Assembly: GCF_001667185.1 (NCBI RefSeq)
Contig: NZ_LZIC01000007.1
Location: forward strand, 1 to 51,272
Reading direction: 5' to 3'
DNA from: Mycobacterium sp. 852002-50816_SCH5313054-b
Lineage (GTDB): Bacteria > Actinomycetota > Actinomycetes > Mycobacteriales > Mycobacteriaceae
Length of the DNA stretch: 51,272 nt
The translations under genes were made by a program, and so were the position numbers. Shown one piece after another: positions 22,189 to 29,974 of the stretch; within the stretch, counting starts at the first letter, position 1, and every line of letters begins with the position of its first letter. The notes beneath the pieces were generated by a model. That model worked only from the letters and a program-made list of their open reading frames with translations, ran no database searches and was not told where the DNA came from.

Positions 22189-23903
22189 CGCACCTGCTGG
22201 CGTATTTCCCCAGCCCGGCGCGGGGTGTGTGGCACCTCGGGCCGCTGCCCATTCGCGCCTACGCGCTGTTCATCATCACCGGCATCGTGGTCGCGCTGAT
22301 GATCGGCGACCGGCGCTGGGAGGCCCGCGGGGGCCAGCGCGGCGTCATCTACGACATTGCGCTGTGGGCGGTGCCGTTCGGGTTGCTCGGCGGCCGGCTG
22401 TATCACCTCGCCACCGACTGGCGGACCTATTGGGGCCCGGGCGGCGCCGGGTTCGGCGCGGCGCTGCGAATCTGGGACGGCGGCCTGGGCATCTGGGGCG
22501 CGGTCGCGCTCGGCGGCGTCGGCGCGTGGATCGCCTGCCGGCGTCGCGGAATTCCGGTGCCCGCCTTCGGCGACGCCATCGCACCGGGAATCATCCTGGC
22601 GCAGGCCATCGGTCGGCTCGGCAACTACTTCAACCAAGAGCTCTACGGCCGGGAAACCACCGTGCCGTGGGGTTTGCAGATCTTCTACCGGCGAGACCCG
22701 TCCGGTTACGTCGACCCGCATTCGCTCGACGGCGTCTCGACCGGGCAGGTCGCGTTCGTGGTGCACCCGACGTTCCTGTACGAATTGATCTGGAACGTGG
22801 TGCTTTTCGCCGTCTTGATCTACGTGGACCGGCGGTTCAATTTCGGTCACGGGCGGCTGTTTGCGCTGTATGTCGCCGGCTACTGTGTCGGGCGCTTCGG
22901 CGTCGAGCTGATGCGGAACGACACGGCCACGCTCATCGCCGGGATCCGGATCAACGTCTTCACATCGACTTTCGTGTTCATCGGGGCCGTGGTGTACATC
23001 ATCCTGGCGCCCAAGGGCCGCGAAGACCCCGCGAGCCTGCACACCGACTATCCAGTGCCCGACGATGCGCCGGCGCCCAAGCCGCAAACCGAGCCGGAAC
23101 CCGAGCCGATAACCGGCGCTTCCGTCGTGGCGGCGGCCGCGGTCGCCGGCGCCTTGGCGGCGGGGAAGAGGGCGAAAAGGCTGATTCCGGGCAGGCGGTC
23201 GAAACCGGTGCAGCCCGTCGAGGCGGAAGCCGAGGCCGAGACCGTGAAAGCCGAGGCCGAAGTCCCGGAGACGGTGACCGCAGAGCCCGAAACGGTAGCG
23301 GCTATGTCGGCGGAACCGGTAGCCGCCCAGGCCGAAACCGAAGACGCCGAGGCCGCCGAGGCCGAAACCGACGTAGCCCAGGGCGCGGAACCCGAATCCG
23401 AAGAGCAAGAGGCCGAAGCGGAAGAGACCGAGGCTGAGGAGCCGGAAGCGAAAGACGCCGAGGCCGCCGAGGCCGAAACCGAAGTAGCCCAGGGCGCGGA
23501 ACCCGAATCCGAAGAGCAAGAGGCCGAAGCGGAAGAGACCGAGGCTGAGGAGCCGCAAGCCGAAGAGACCGAGACGGAAGAACCGGAGGCCGACGAGGCC
23601 GAGGCGGCGGAACCCGAGGTCGCGGCGGCCGAGGCCGCCGTGGCGGAGGCGGAGGAAAGCGAGCCCGCGGAGCCGGAGGCCGCGGAGTCCGCAGCGGCCG
23701 CCGAGGCGGAGGCCGTCGCGACGGAGGCCGAGGAGGCCGAGGTTGCCGAACCCGAAGCCGAAGACCTTGAAGCCGAGCCCGAGCCCGCCGAGCCCAAAGA
23801 CGAAGAGCCCGAGGCAGACTCGGAACCCGAGCGGGACGCCGAAGCCGGCAAGCCACCACAGAGGCGATTGAGCTTCCGACTGCGAAACCGACGGGACCGC
23901 TAG
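22185..23903 (+). CDS. lgt: Prolipoprotein diacylglyceryl transferase with long acidic tail
   Basis: Lgt transfers diacylglycerol from phosphatidylglycerol to the lipobox cysteine of prolipoproteins in the plasma membrane. The catalytic core (about residues 1-285) has seven hydrophobic segments and the Lgt signature AQAIGRLGNYFNQELYGRET (about residue 140), plus HPTFLYELIWN. After a short hydrophobic, basic stretch (GKRAKRLIPGRRSK) comes a tail of about 230 residues made mostly of Glu and Ala, predicted cytoplasmic and disordered. The total of 572 aa is far longer than the roughly 290-aa core. The tail contains a 37-residue tandem duplication (see the repeat at 23341). GTG 22185 overlaps the trpA stop. 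Confidence 0.95.
   Translation: MTHLLAYFPSPARGVWHLGPLPIRAYALFIITGIVVALMIGDRRWEARGGQRGVIYDIALWAVPFGLLGGRLYHLATDWRTYWGPGGAGFGAALRIWDGGLGIWGAVALGGVGAWIACRRRGIPVPAFGDAIAPGIILAQAIGRLGNYFNQELYGRETTVPWGLQIFYRRDPSGYVDPHSLDGVSTGQVAFVVHPTFLYELIWNVVLFAVLIYVDRRFNFGHGRLFALYVAGYCVGRFGVELMRNDTATLIAGIRINVFTSTFVFIGAVVYIILAPKGREDPASLHTDYPVPDDAPAPKPQTEPEPEPITGASVVAAAAVAGALAAGKRAKRLIPGRRSKPVQPVEAEAEAETVKAEAEVPETVTAEPETVAAMSAEPVAAQAETEDAEAAEAETDVAQGAEPESEEQEAEAEETEAEEPEAKDAEAAEAETEVAQGAEPESEEQEAEAEETEAEEPQAEETETEEPEADEAEAAEPEVAAAEAAVAEAEESEPAEPEAAESAAAAEAEAVATEAEEAEVAEPEAEDLEAEPEPAEPKDEEPEADSEPERDAEAGKPPQRRLSFRLRNRRDR
23341..23555 (+). repeat. 104-bp tandem duplication in the lgt tail
   Basis: Bases 23341-23444 and 23452-23555 are 104-bp direct copies with one mismatch (GAC versus GAA) and a period of 111 bp, or 37 codons. 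The reading frame is kept. The near identity suggests a recent duplication within a Glu/Ala-rich coding region. Confidence 0.95.
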
Positions 23904-23982
23904 CGGCGAACGTCGGGTTGTGGCGCGAAATACGCGGCTTTCGCCGCAACGAGTCGACGTTCGGCGCACTAAGGTTGAGAAC

Positions 23983-24369
23983 GTGAACCGGACGTACGCC
24001 GCGGCGGGCACCGGCGCGCTGCTGGCCGGCGCCGTCGGTTACGTCGCGCTGGTCGATCCGCACAACACGCATTCGGTCTATCCGCTCTGCCCGTTCAAGT
24101 GGCTCACCGGCTGGAATTGCCCCCTGTGCGGTGGCCTTCGCATGACGCATGACCTGCTGCACGGTGACCTGATGTCCACCATCAACGACAACGTGTTCCT
24201 CCTGTTTGCTATCCCGGCGCTCGCCGGTTGGATTCTGCTGCGCCGCCGGCGCGGCCAGTCGGTGCTGTCGACGCCGGCGGTGGCGACGGTCACAGCCGTG
24301 GCGATCGCGTGGACGGTGCTGCGCAACCTGCCGGGTTTCCCCCTGGTTCCGACCGTCCTCAGCGGGTAG
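23983..24369 (+). CDS. DUF2752 membrane protein
   Basis: A 128-aa small membrane protein. The DUF2752 hallmark is the cysteine-rich segment CPFKWLTGWNCPLCGGLRMT (about residues 32-51), followed by HDLLHGDLMSTINDN. Hydrophobic stretches lie near residues 4-20, 70-85 and 95-115. The function is unknown; the paired cysteines suggest metal or redox chemistry. GTG 23983 is preferred over an upstream in-frame start because the extra 21 residues (MARNTRLSPQRV...) are basic and atypical. It stands alone, 79 bases after lgt and 63 bases before pyk. Confidence 0.85.
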   Translation: MNRTYAAAGTGALLAGAVGYVALVDPHNTHSVYPLCPFKWLTGWNCPLCGGLRMTHDLLHGDLMSTINDNVFLLFAIPALAGWILLRRRRGQSVLSTPAVATVTAVAIAWTVLRNLPGFPLVPTVLSG

Positions 24370-24418
24370 CCGCGCTGCGTCCTATCGGTTAACTCGGGCT
24401 GCCCCCGCCGCGCACGAC

Positions 24419-24424
24419 TATGCT
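24419..24424 (+). promoter_or_regulatory. -10 element of pyk (leaderless start)
   Basis: TATGCT matches TANNNT and ends 8 bases before the pyk GTG at 24433. There is no Shine-Dalgarno sequence before the GTG, which suits a leaderless transcript. Confidence 0.5.
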
Positions 24425-24432
24425 GGTTCGCC

Positions 24433-25851
24433 GTGAGTAGACGCGGAAAGATCGTCTGCACTTTGGGCCCGGCAACAAACTCCGACGAACTGATTCTGGC
24501 GCTGGTAGAGGCCGGAATGGACGTCGCCCGGTTGAACTTCAGCCATGGCGACTACGCCGACCACAAGGCCGCCTACGAGCGGGTAAGGGCCGCTTCCGAC
24601 ACCACAGGCCGCGCGGTCGGTGTCCTCGCCGACCTGCAGGGCCCGAAGATCCGGCTGGGGCGATTCGCCACGGGGTCCACGTATTGGGCCGACGGCGAAA
24701 CCGTGTGCATCACCGTCGCGGACTGCGAAGGCACCCACGACCGGGTGTCGACCACCTACAAGAGGCTGTCGACGGACGCCGTGGTCGGTGACCGGGTGCT
24801 GGTCGACGACGGCAACATCGGACTGGTCGTTTCAGGGATCGACGGCGACGACGTGATCTGCACCGTCACCGAAGGCGGTCCGGTCAGCAACAACAAGGGT
24901 ATGTCGCTGCCGGGGATGAATGTGACCGCTCCGGCCTTGTCGGAGAAGGACATCGAGGATCTCGCGTTCGCGTTGGATCTCGGTGTCGACCTGGTCGCGT
25001 TGTCCTTCGTGCGCTCGCCGTCCGACGTCGAGCTGGTGCACGAGGTGATGGACCGGGTCGGGCGGCGGGTACCGGTGATCGCCAAACTGGAAAAGCCCGA
25101 AGCCGTCGACAACCTGGAAGCCATCGTCCTGGCGTTCGACGCCATCATGGTGGCCCGCGGCGACTTGGGCGTCGAGCTGCCGCTCGAAGAGGTTCCGCTG
25201 GTGCAGAAGCGGGCCATCCAAATCGCCAGGGAGAACGCGAAACCCGTCATCGTGGCGACCCAGATGCTCGACTCGATGATCGAGAATTCGCGGCCCACGC
25301 GAGCCGAGGCCTCCGACGTCGCCAATGCCGTGCTCGACGGCGCCGACGCGTTGATGCTGTCGGGGGAGACGTCGGTGGGCAAGTACCCGATGGCGGCGGT
25401 CCGGACGATGTCGCGCATTGTGTGCGCGGTCGAGGAGAACTCCACGGCCGCGCCGCCGTTGACGCATGTGCCGCGCACCAAACGAGGCGTGATCTCCTAC
25501 GCCGCCCGCGACATCGGCGAGCGGCTCGACGCGAAAGCCTTGGTCGCCTTCACCCAATCGGGTGACACCGTCAAGCGGCTGGCGCGCCTGCACACCCCGC
25601 TGCCGCTGCTCGCCTTCACCGCGTGGCCCGAGGTGCGCAGCCAGCTCGCCATGACCTGGGGCACCGAGACCTTTATCGTCCCGATGATGACATCGACCGA
25701 CGGCATGATCCGCCAGGTTGACAAGTCGCTGCTCGAGCTCGGTCGCTACAAGCGCGGCGATCTGGTGGTGATCGTCGCCGGCGCGCCACCCGGCACAGTA
25801 GGGTCGACAAATCTGATCCACGTGCACCGGATCGGGGAGGACGACGTCTAG
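24433..25851 (+). CDS. pyk: Pyruvate kinase
   Basis: Pyruvate kinase (472 aa) makes pyruvate and ATP from phosphoenolpyruvate. Diagnostic parts are KIVCTLGPATNS at the N-terminus, MDVARLNFSHG, ADLQGPKIRLG, the small B domain (about 70-165), VIAKLEKPEAVDNL with the catalytic Lys, MVARGDLGVELP and KPVIVATQMLDSMIEN, and the ADALMLSGETSVGKYP region. The C-terminal domain ends in GAPPGTVGSTNLIHVHRIG. There is no phosphate-binding PEP-utiliser extension. It begins at GTG 24433 with a TATGCT box just upstream. A single pyk is usual in mycobacteria. Confidence 0.98.
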   Translation: MSRRGKIVCTLGPATNSDELILALVEAGMDVARLNFSHGDYADHKAAYERVRAASDTTGRAVGVLADLQGPKIRLGRFATGSTYWADGETVCITVADCEGTHDRVSTTYKRLSTDAVVGDRVLVDDGNIGLVVSGIDGDDVICTVTEGGPVSNNKGMSLPGMNVTAPALSEKDIEDLAFALDLGVDLVALSFVRSPSDVELVHEVMDRVGRRVPVIAKLEKPEAVDNLEAIVLAFDAIMVARGDLGVELPLEEVPLVQKRAIQIARENAKPVIVATQMLDSMIENSRPTRAEASDVANAVLDGADALMLSGETSVGKYPMAAVRTMSRIVCAVEENSTAAPPLTHVPRTKRGVISYAARDIGERLDAKALVAFTQSGDTVKRLARLHTPLPLLAFTAWPEVRSQLAMTWGTETFIVPMMTSTDGMIRQVDKSLLELGRYKRGDLVVIVAGAPPGTVGSTNLIHVHRIGEDDV

Positions 25852-25877
25852 CGCAAAGACCCAGAGGAGAGGCCGCG

Positions 25878-26753
25878 ATCAGCACCAATTCTGATTTCGA
25901 GGAACTGCTGGCGATACTCGACCTCCACCGGGTCGCTGAGGACCGGTTCGTCGGATCCCATCCCACCAAGAACCCGATGCGTACCTTCGGCGGGCAGCTC
26001 ATGGCGCAGTCGTTCGTCGCCAGCAGCCGCACGCTGACCCAGGATGGCCTGCCGCCCAGCGCGCTGTCCGTGCACTTCATCAACGGCGGAGACACCGCCA
26101 AGGACATCGAATTCCACGTGACGCGGCTGCGCGACGAGCGGCGCTTCGCCAACCGGCGCGTCGACGCGGTACAGGACGGCATCGTGTTGTCCTCGGCGCT
26201 GATCTCGTACATGTCGGGCGGCCCCGGCCTCGAGCACGCCGTCGACCCGCCGCAGGTGGCGCAGCCCCATACGCAACCGTCGCTCGGCGAGCTACTGCGT
26301 GGCTACGAAAAGGTCGTCCCGCACTTCGTCAACGCCCTGCAGCCGATCGAATGGCGCTTCACCAACGATCCCTCCTGGGTCATGCGCGACAAGGGCGAGC
26401 GGCTGCCGCACAACAGGGTCTGGATGAAGGCAATGGGTGCGCTGCCCGAGGACCCGGTGCTGCACACCGCGACCATGCTGTTCTCCTCGGACACCACGGT
26501 GCTGGACTCGGTCATCACCACCCACGGGCTGTCGTGGGGGTTCGACCGGATCTTCGCCGCGTCCGCCAACCACTCGGTGTGGTTTCACCGGCAGGTCAAC
26601 TTCAACGACTGGGTGCTGTACTCCACGACGTCGCCGGTGGCCGCGGATTCGCGCGGGCTGGGCACCGGGCACTTTTTCGACCCGGCCGGCCAAGCGATCG
26701 CCACGGTGGCGCAGGAGGGCCTGCTGTTATATTTCCCGCCCTCCCAGCGATAG
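25878..26753 (+). CDS. tesB: Acyl-CoA thioesterase II with apparent ATC start codon
   Basis: TesB (291 aa from ATC) is a double-hotdog thioesterase hydrolysing acyl-CoAs. Conserved segments are FGGQLMAQSFVASSRTL, LHSVHFI-type SVHFINGGDTAKDIEFHV, DRIFAASANHSVWFHR, DWVLYSTTSPVAADSRGLGTG and the catalytic Gln in TVAQEGLL. The family N-terminus (DFEELLAILDLHRVAED) lies before the first ATG/GTG/TTG of the frame at 25977. The only plausible start is ATC 25878, preceded by GAGGAGAGG (25863-25872) 5 bases away. Either an ATC start is used or an ATG was changed by mutation or sequencing error. It lies 26 bases after pyk. Confidence 0.9.
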   Translation: MSTNSDFEELLAILDLHRVAEDRFVGSHPTKNPMRTFGGQLMAQSFVASSRTLTQDGLPPSALSVHFINGGDTAKDIEFHVTRLRDERRFANRRVDAVQDGIVLSSALISYMSGGPGLEHAVDPPQVAQPHTQPSLGELLRGYEKVVPHFVNALQPIEWRFTNDPSWVMRDKGERLPHNRVWMKAMGALPEDPVLHTATMLFSSDTTVLDSVITTHGLSWGFDRIFAASANHSVWFHRQVNFNDWVLYSTTSPVAADSRGLGTGHFFDPAGQAIATVAQEGLLLYFPPSQR

Positions 26754-26901
26754 ACAGGTCACAGTACGGCATACCCGCAGGAAGACCGCCTGATTTGGGC
26801 CCACCGCGGCCGCAATCGGGCGTAAGTTCGAATCAGCCGGGTATTCGGTGCGAATGGCGGGAACAAACTGCCGACGTGAGTAATCGCATCGGGAGGTGAA
26901 G

Positions 26902-28296
26902 GTGAACGGACCGGTCGACGTCGCAGCGAAGCCCCGCGCCCGAGAACGCGTTGTCGTCCATGTCGATTCACGAGCAGCCCGCTGGGTCGGGGCGTTGGCC
27001 CTGCTCTGTGCGGCGGGCTGGCTGGTTGTCATTCTCGCCCGACACCACCAGCAGCCGGATTGGCACTACAGCGACCGGCTGGGCTGGTCGCTGACGGTGC
27101 TGGGCGCGGTGGCGTTCATCGCCCGCGGCATCTTCCTCGGCCGCCCGGTGACGACGCTGCACGCCACCGCCGCCGCGCTTTTCGTCCTGGCGGGCCTGGG
27201 CGCGCACGTGTTGTCCTTCGACCTGCTGGGCGACGTGCTGATCGTCGGGTCCGGGATCGTGTTGATGTGGCCGACGTCGGCGCATCCGCGAGCCGCTGAC
27301 CTGCCCCGGGTGTGGTCGTTGATCGATGTCACCGCCGACGATCCGCTGGCGCCCTTCGCCATGCAGACGGGCAAGTGCTACCACTTCACCGCCGACGGGA
27401 CCGCCGCGCTGGCGTATCGGACCCGGCTGGGATACGCCGCGGTCGGCGGCGACCCCATCGGTGACGAAGCGAAATTCCCCGAGTTGGTCGCGGACTTCGC
27501 CGCCATGTGTCACACCCGCGGCTGGCGGATCGCGGTGGTGGGCTGCAGCGAGCGCCGACTCGAGTTGTGGCGCGACCCCGCCGTCATCGGGCAATCACTG
27601 CGCGCCATACCGATCGGCCGCGACGTGGTCGTCGACGTTGCCGATTTCGAGATGGTGGGCCGCAAGTTCCGCAACCTGCGTCAGGCCGTGCAGCGCACGC
27701 ACAACTTCGGCATCACCACCGAAATCGTGGACGAGCAGCAACTCGACGACAAGCTGCTCGCGGAGCTGACCGACGTGGTGCGTGCTTCCCCCAGCGGCGC
27801 CCACCACGATCGCGGCTTCTACATGAACCTCGACGGTGTGTTGGAGGGCCGCTTCCCCGGAATCAAGCTCATCATCGCCCGGGACGCCGAGGGGCGCGTG
27901 CAGGGCTTCCACCGCTACGCGACCGCCGGCGGTGGCAGCGATGTCAGCCTCGACGTCCCGTGGCGTCGCCGCGGATCGCCGAACGGCATCGACGAGCGGC
28001 TCAGCGTCGACATGATCATGGCCGCCAAAGACGCTGGCGCGCAGCGGTTATCGCTGTCGTTCGCAGCGTTTCCCGAGATCTTCGAGGACAAGGATCGCGG
28101 TCGGGTCCAGCGCGTCTTTTACCGGTTGATCCACATTCTCGACCCGCTGATCGCGCTGGAATCGTTGTTCCGGTACGTGCGCAAGTTCCACGCCATGCAC
28201 GCCCGGCGCTACGCGGTGATCTCGATGACCCAGCTGCTCCCCCTGGTGGTGGTGTTGCTGACGCTGGAGTTCACGCCGCGTCGTCGTCACCTGTGA
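26902..28296 (+). CDS. DUF2156 (lysylphosphatidylglycerol synthase C-terminal-like) membrane protein
   Basis: A 464-aa protein with four N-terminal membrane helices (about residues 25-125: GALALLCAAGWLVVILA, LTVLGAVAFIARGIF, ATAAALFVLAGLGA, VLIVGSGIVLMW) and a C-terminal cytoplasmic domain of the DUF2156/LPG-synthase type, a double GNAT fold. Recognisable parts are HFTADGTAALAYRTRLGYA, VGGDPIGDE, FRNLRQAVQRTHNFG, the FHRYATAGGGSDVSLDV region and RLSLSFAAFPEIF. Such domains move an aminoacyl or acyl group onto lipids, but substrate residues cannot be assigned. GTG 26902 sits 5 bases after GGGAGG; GTG 26896 is an alternative. The 3' end overlaps cydC by 26 bases on the opposite strand. The 148-base gap upstream shows no clear feature. 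Confidence 0.87.
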   Translation: MNGPVDVAAKPRARERVVVHVDSRAARWVGALALLCAAGWLVVILARHHQQPDWHYSDRLGWSLTVLGAVAFIARGIFLGRPVTTLHATAAALFVLAGLGAHVLSFDLLGDVLIVGSGIVLMWPTSAHPRAADLPRVWSLIDVTADDPLAPFAMQTGKCYHFTADGTAALAYRTRLGYAAVGGDPIGDEAKFPELVADFAAMCHTRGWRIAVVGCSERRLELWRDPAVIGQSLRAIPIGRDVVVDVADFEMVGRKFRNLRQAVQRTHNFGITTEIVDEQQLDDKLLAELTDVVRASPSGAHHDRGFYMNLDGVLEGRFPGIKLIIARDAEGRVQGFHRYATAGGGSDVSLDVPWRRRGSPNGIDERLSVDMIMAAKDAGAQRLSLSFAAFPEIFEDKDRGRVQRVFYRLIHILDPLIALESLFRYVRKFHAMHARRYAVISMTQLLPLVVVLLTLEFTPRRRHL

Positions 28297-29974
28297 GCCG
28301 CAGTTCGCGACAGCCAATCCCGTTGGGCAAGTGGTGAGTTGCCACCACGACGGTTCGCTCCGCCGGCATCAGAGTGGATTTCGGACCCAGCAGTTCGCGC
28401 AGGATCCGCTCGGCGTCGACCGCGTCGAGGTGCTCGGTTGGCTCGTCGAGCAGCACGATGCGGGCCGGCGCAAGCGCGGCGCGGGCCAGCAGCAGGCGCC
28501 TGCGCTGGCCCGCCGAGAGCGCCTGGGCGCCACCGGTCAGCACGGTCGACAGCCCTTCGGACAGGCCGGCGAGCCACCCGCCGAGGCCGACCGCGTCGAG
28601 CGCCGCCGTCAGCTCGTCGTCGTTGCAGTCGCCGCGGGCCACCAGCAGGTTGTCCCGGACGGTGGTGGCGAACACGTGCGCGTCCTCGGCGAAAAAGCTG
28701 ACGGCCCTGTGTAGTTCGTCTTCGTCGAAGCGGCTGACGTCGGTTCCGTCCAGCGTCACGCGCCCGTCGAGCGGGGGGATCAGCCCGGCGAGCGTCATCA
28801 GCAGCGTGGTCTTGCCCGAACCGCTGGCGCCGGTGATGGCCAGCCGCGCGCCCGGCGGCAGGTCGAGCCGCACCGGGACCGCTCGCGACGCGCCGTCGTG
28901 GCCGGAGCGGACGTCGGCGGAAAGCGTGCCGCGAGCGGGCACCGCCTCGCCGGGCCCGGCCGGGCGCTCGGGGGGAGCCAGCTCCAGCAGGCGCCGCGCG
29001 GCGATCCGCGACCGCGTCAGCTGGACCGCGGCGGCGGGCAGCGGCGTCGTCGCCTCGAACGCGGACAGCGGCAACAACATCAGCACGGCCAGGGTGGTGG
29101 GCGCGACCGTGTGCGCCAGCGCGATGCCGGCCACCACCGCGCCCAACATGCTGGCCCCGATCGCCGCGGTGGGCATCGCCTCGGCGATGGCGGCCGGTCG
29201 CGCCGCGGCGTCGAGGGCGCCGGCCCAGTCGCGTTGGCGGCGCTGCGCATCGGCGATGACGTCGGACAAGGCGCCGGCGACGCGCAGCTCCGGGGCGTGC
29301 TCGAGGGCGATCATCGCCGATATGTCGCGATCCGAATGGTGTTGGCGGGCAAGCTCTTCCTGCGCCGCGGCGGCCCGACCGGCCAGCCGCGGCGCAACGA
29401 AGCCGGCGACGAGCAGGCACACCGCCAGCACCGCCGCGGCGGGCGCCGAAATGACCGCGATCACCGCGGTCGCCGCCAAGCCGAGCACCACCGCGACGGC
29501 GATCGGCACCACGGCGCGCACCAGGACGTTGGCCAGCTCGTCGACGTCGGCGCCCACCCGGGCCACCAGCTCGCCGCTGTGCAGCCGGACGGCGGACGCC
29601 GCGGGTCCGCGGGCGAGCCGGCGATAGACCTGCGCTCGGGCCGTGCCGGCCGCGCGCAGCGCGGTGTCGTGGGTGGCCAGCCGCTCGCAGTAGTGCAGCA
29701 CGCCCCGCGAAATCGCGAACGTGCGCACCGCGACGACGGCGATGGACAGATCCAGCACGGGCGGCATCTGCCAGGCCCGCGTGATCAGCCACGCCGAAAA
29801 CCCGGCCAGGGCAAGGGCGCTGCCCAGCGACAGCACGCCGAGCGCGATGGCCGCCAACATCCGCGGGACCCGCGGGCGCAGCAGCATGAACGCGTCCAAC
29901 AGCGCTGTCTGGCGGCGACCCGCATCGCCCGGCCTCGCCGCGCTCGCGATCGCCGCGGGATCAGACCGCGGCAT
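28271..29974 (-). CDS. cydC: CydC subunit of the cysteine/glutathione ABC exporter CydDC
   Basis: CydC (567 aa) is a half-transporter, with a six-helix membrane domain (about 35-320) and an ATPase domain with Walker A GASGSGKTT, signature ALSAGQRRRLLLARAAL and Walker B RIVLLDEPTEHLD. With CydD it exports thiols or haem-related compounds needed to assemble cytochrome bd. ATG 29974 (MPRSDPAAIAS) overlaps the cydD stop by 14 bases; earlier starts to 30052 would overlap further. The last 26 bases overlap the convergent DUF2156 gene. Confidence 0.95.
   Translation of the reverse strand: MPRSDPAAIASAARPGDAGRRQTALLDAFMLLRPRVPRMLAAIALGVLSLGSALALAGFSAWLITRAWQMPPVLDLSIAVVAVRTFAISRGVLHYCERLATHDTALRAAGTARAQVYRRLARGPAASAVRLHSGELVARVGADVDELANVLVRAVVPIAVAVVLGLAATAVIAVISAPAAAVLAVCLLVAGFVAPRLAGRAAAAQEELARQHHSDRDISAMIALEHAPELRVAGALSDVIADAQRRQRDWAGALDAAARPAAIAEAMPTAAIGASMLGAVVAGIALAHTVAPTTLAVLMLLPLSAFEATTPLPAAAVQLTRSRIAARRLLELAPPERPAGPGEAVPARGTLSADVRSGHDGASRAVPVRLDLPPGARLAITGASGSGKTTLLMTLAGLIPPLDGRVTLDGTDVSRFDEDELHRAVSFFAEDAHVFATTVRDNLLVARGDCNDDELTAALDAVGLGGWLAGLSEGLSTVLTGGAQALSAGQRRRLLLARAALAPARIVLLDEPTEHLDAVDAERILRELLGPKSTLMPAERTVVVATHHLPNGIGCRELRLTGDDDAA

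Noticed and set aside
23048..23880. CRISPR-like array in the repetitive part of lgt
   Set aside because: There are just two in-frame copies and no spacers; it is a coding tandem duplication.
22062..24011. 649-aa minus-strand frame over trpA and lgt, and a Ser/Ala-rich frame at 23048-23851
   Set aside because: They arise from the GAG-GCC repeats of the lgt tail read backwards. They have no start signals or protein family.
26754..26901. Possible small gene or ncRNA between tesB and the DUF2156 gene
   Set aside because: I found no convincing frame, hairpin or promoter in these 148 bases beyond the RBS of the downstream gene.
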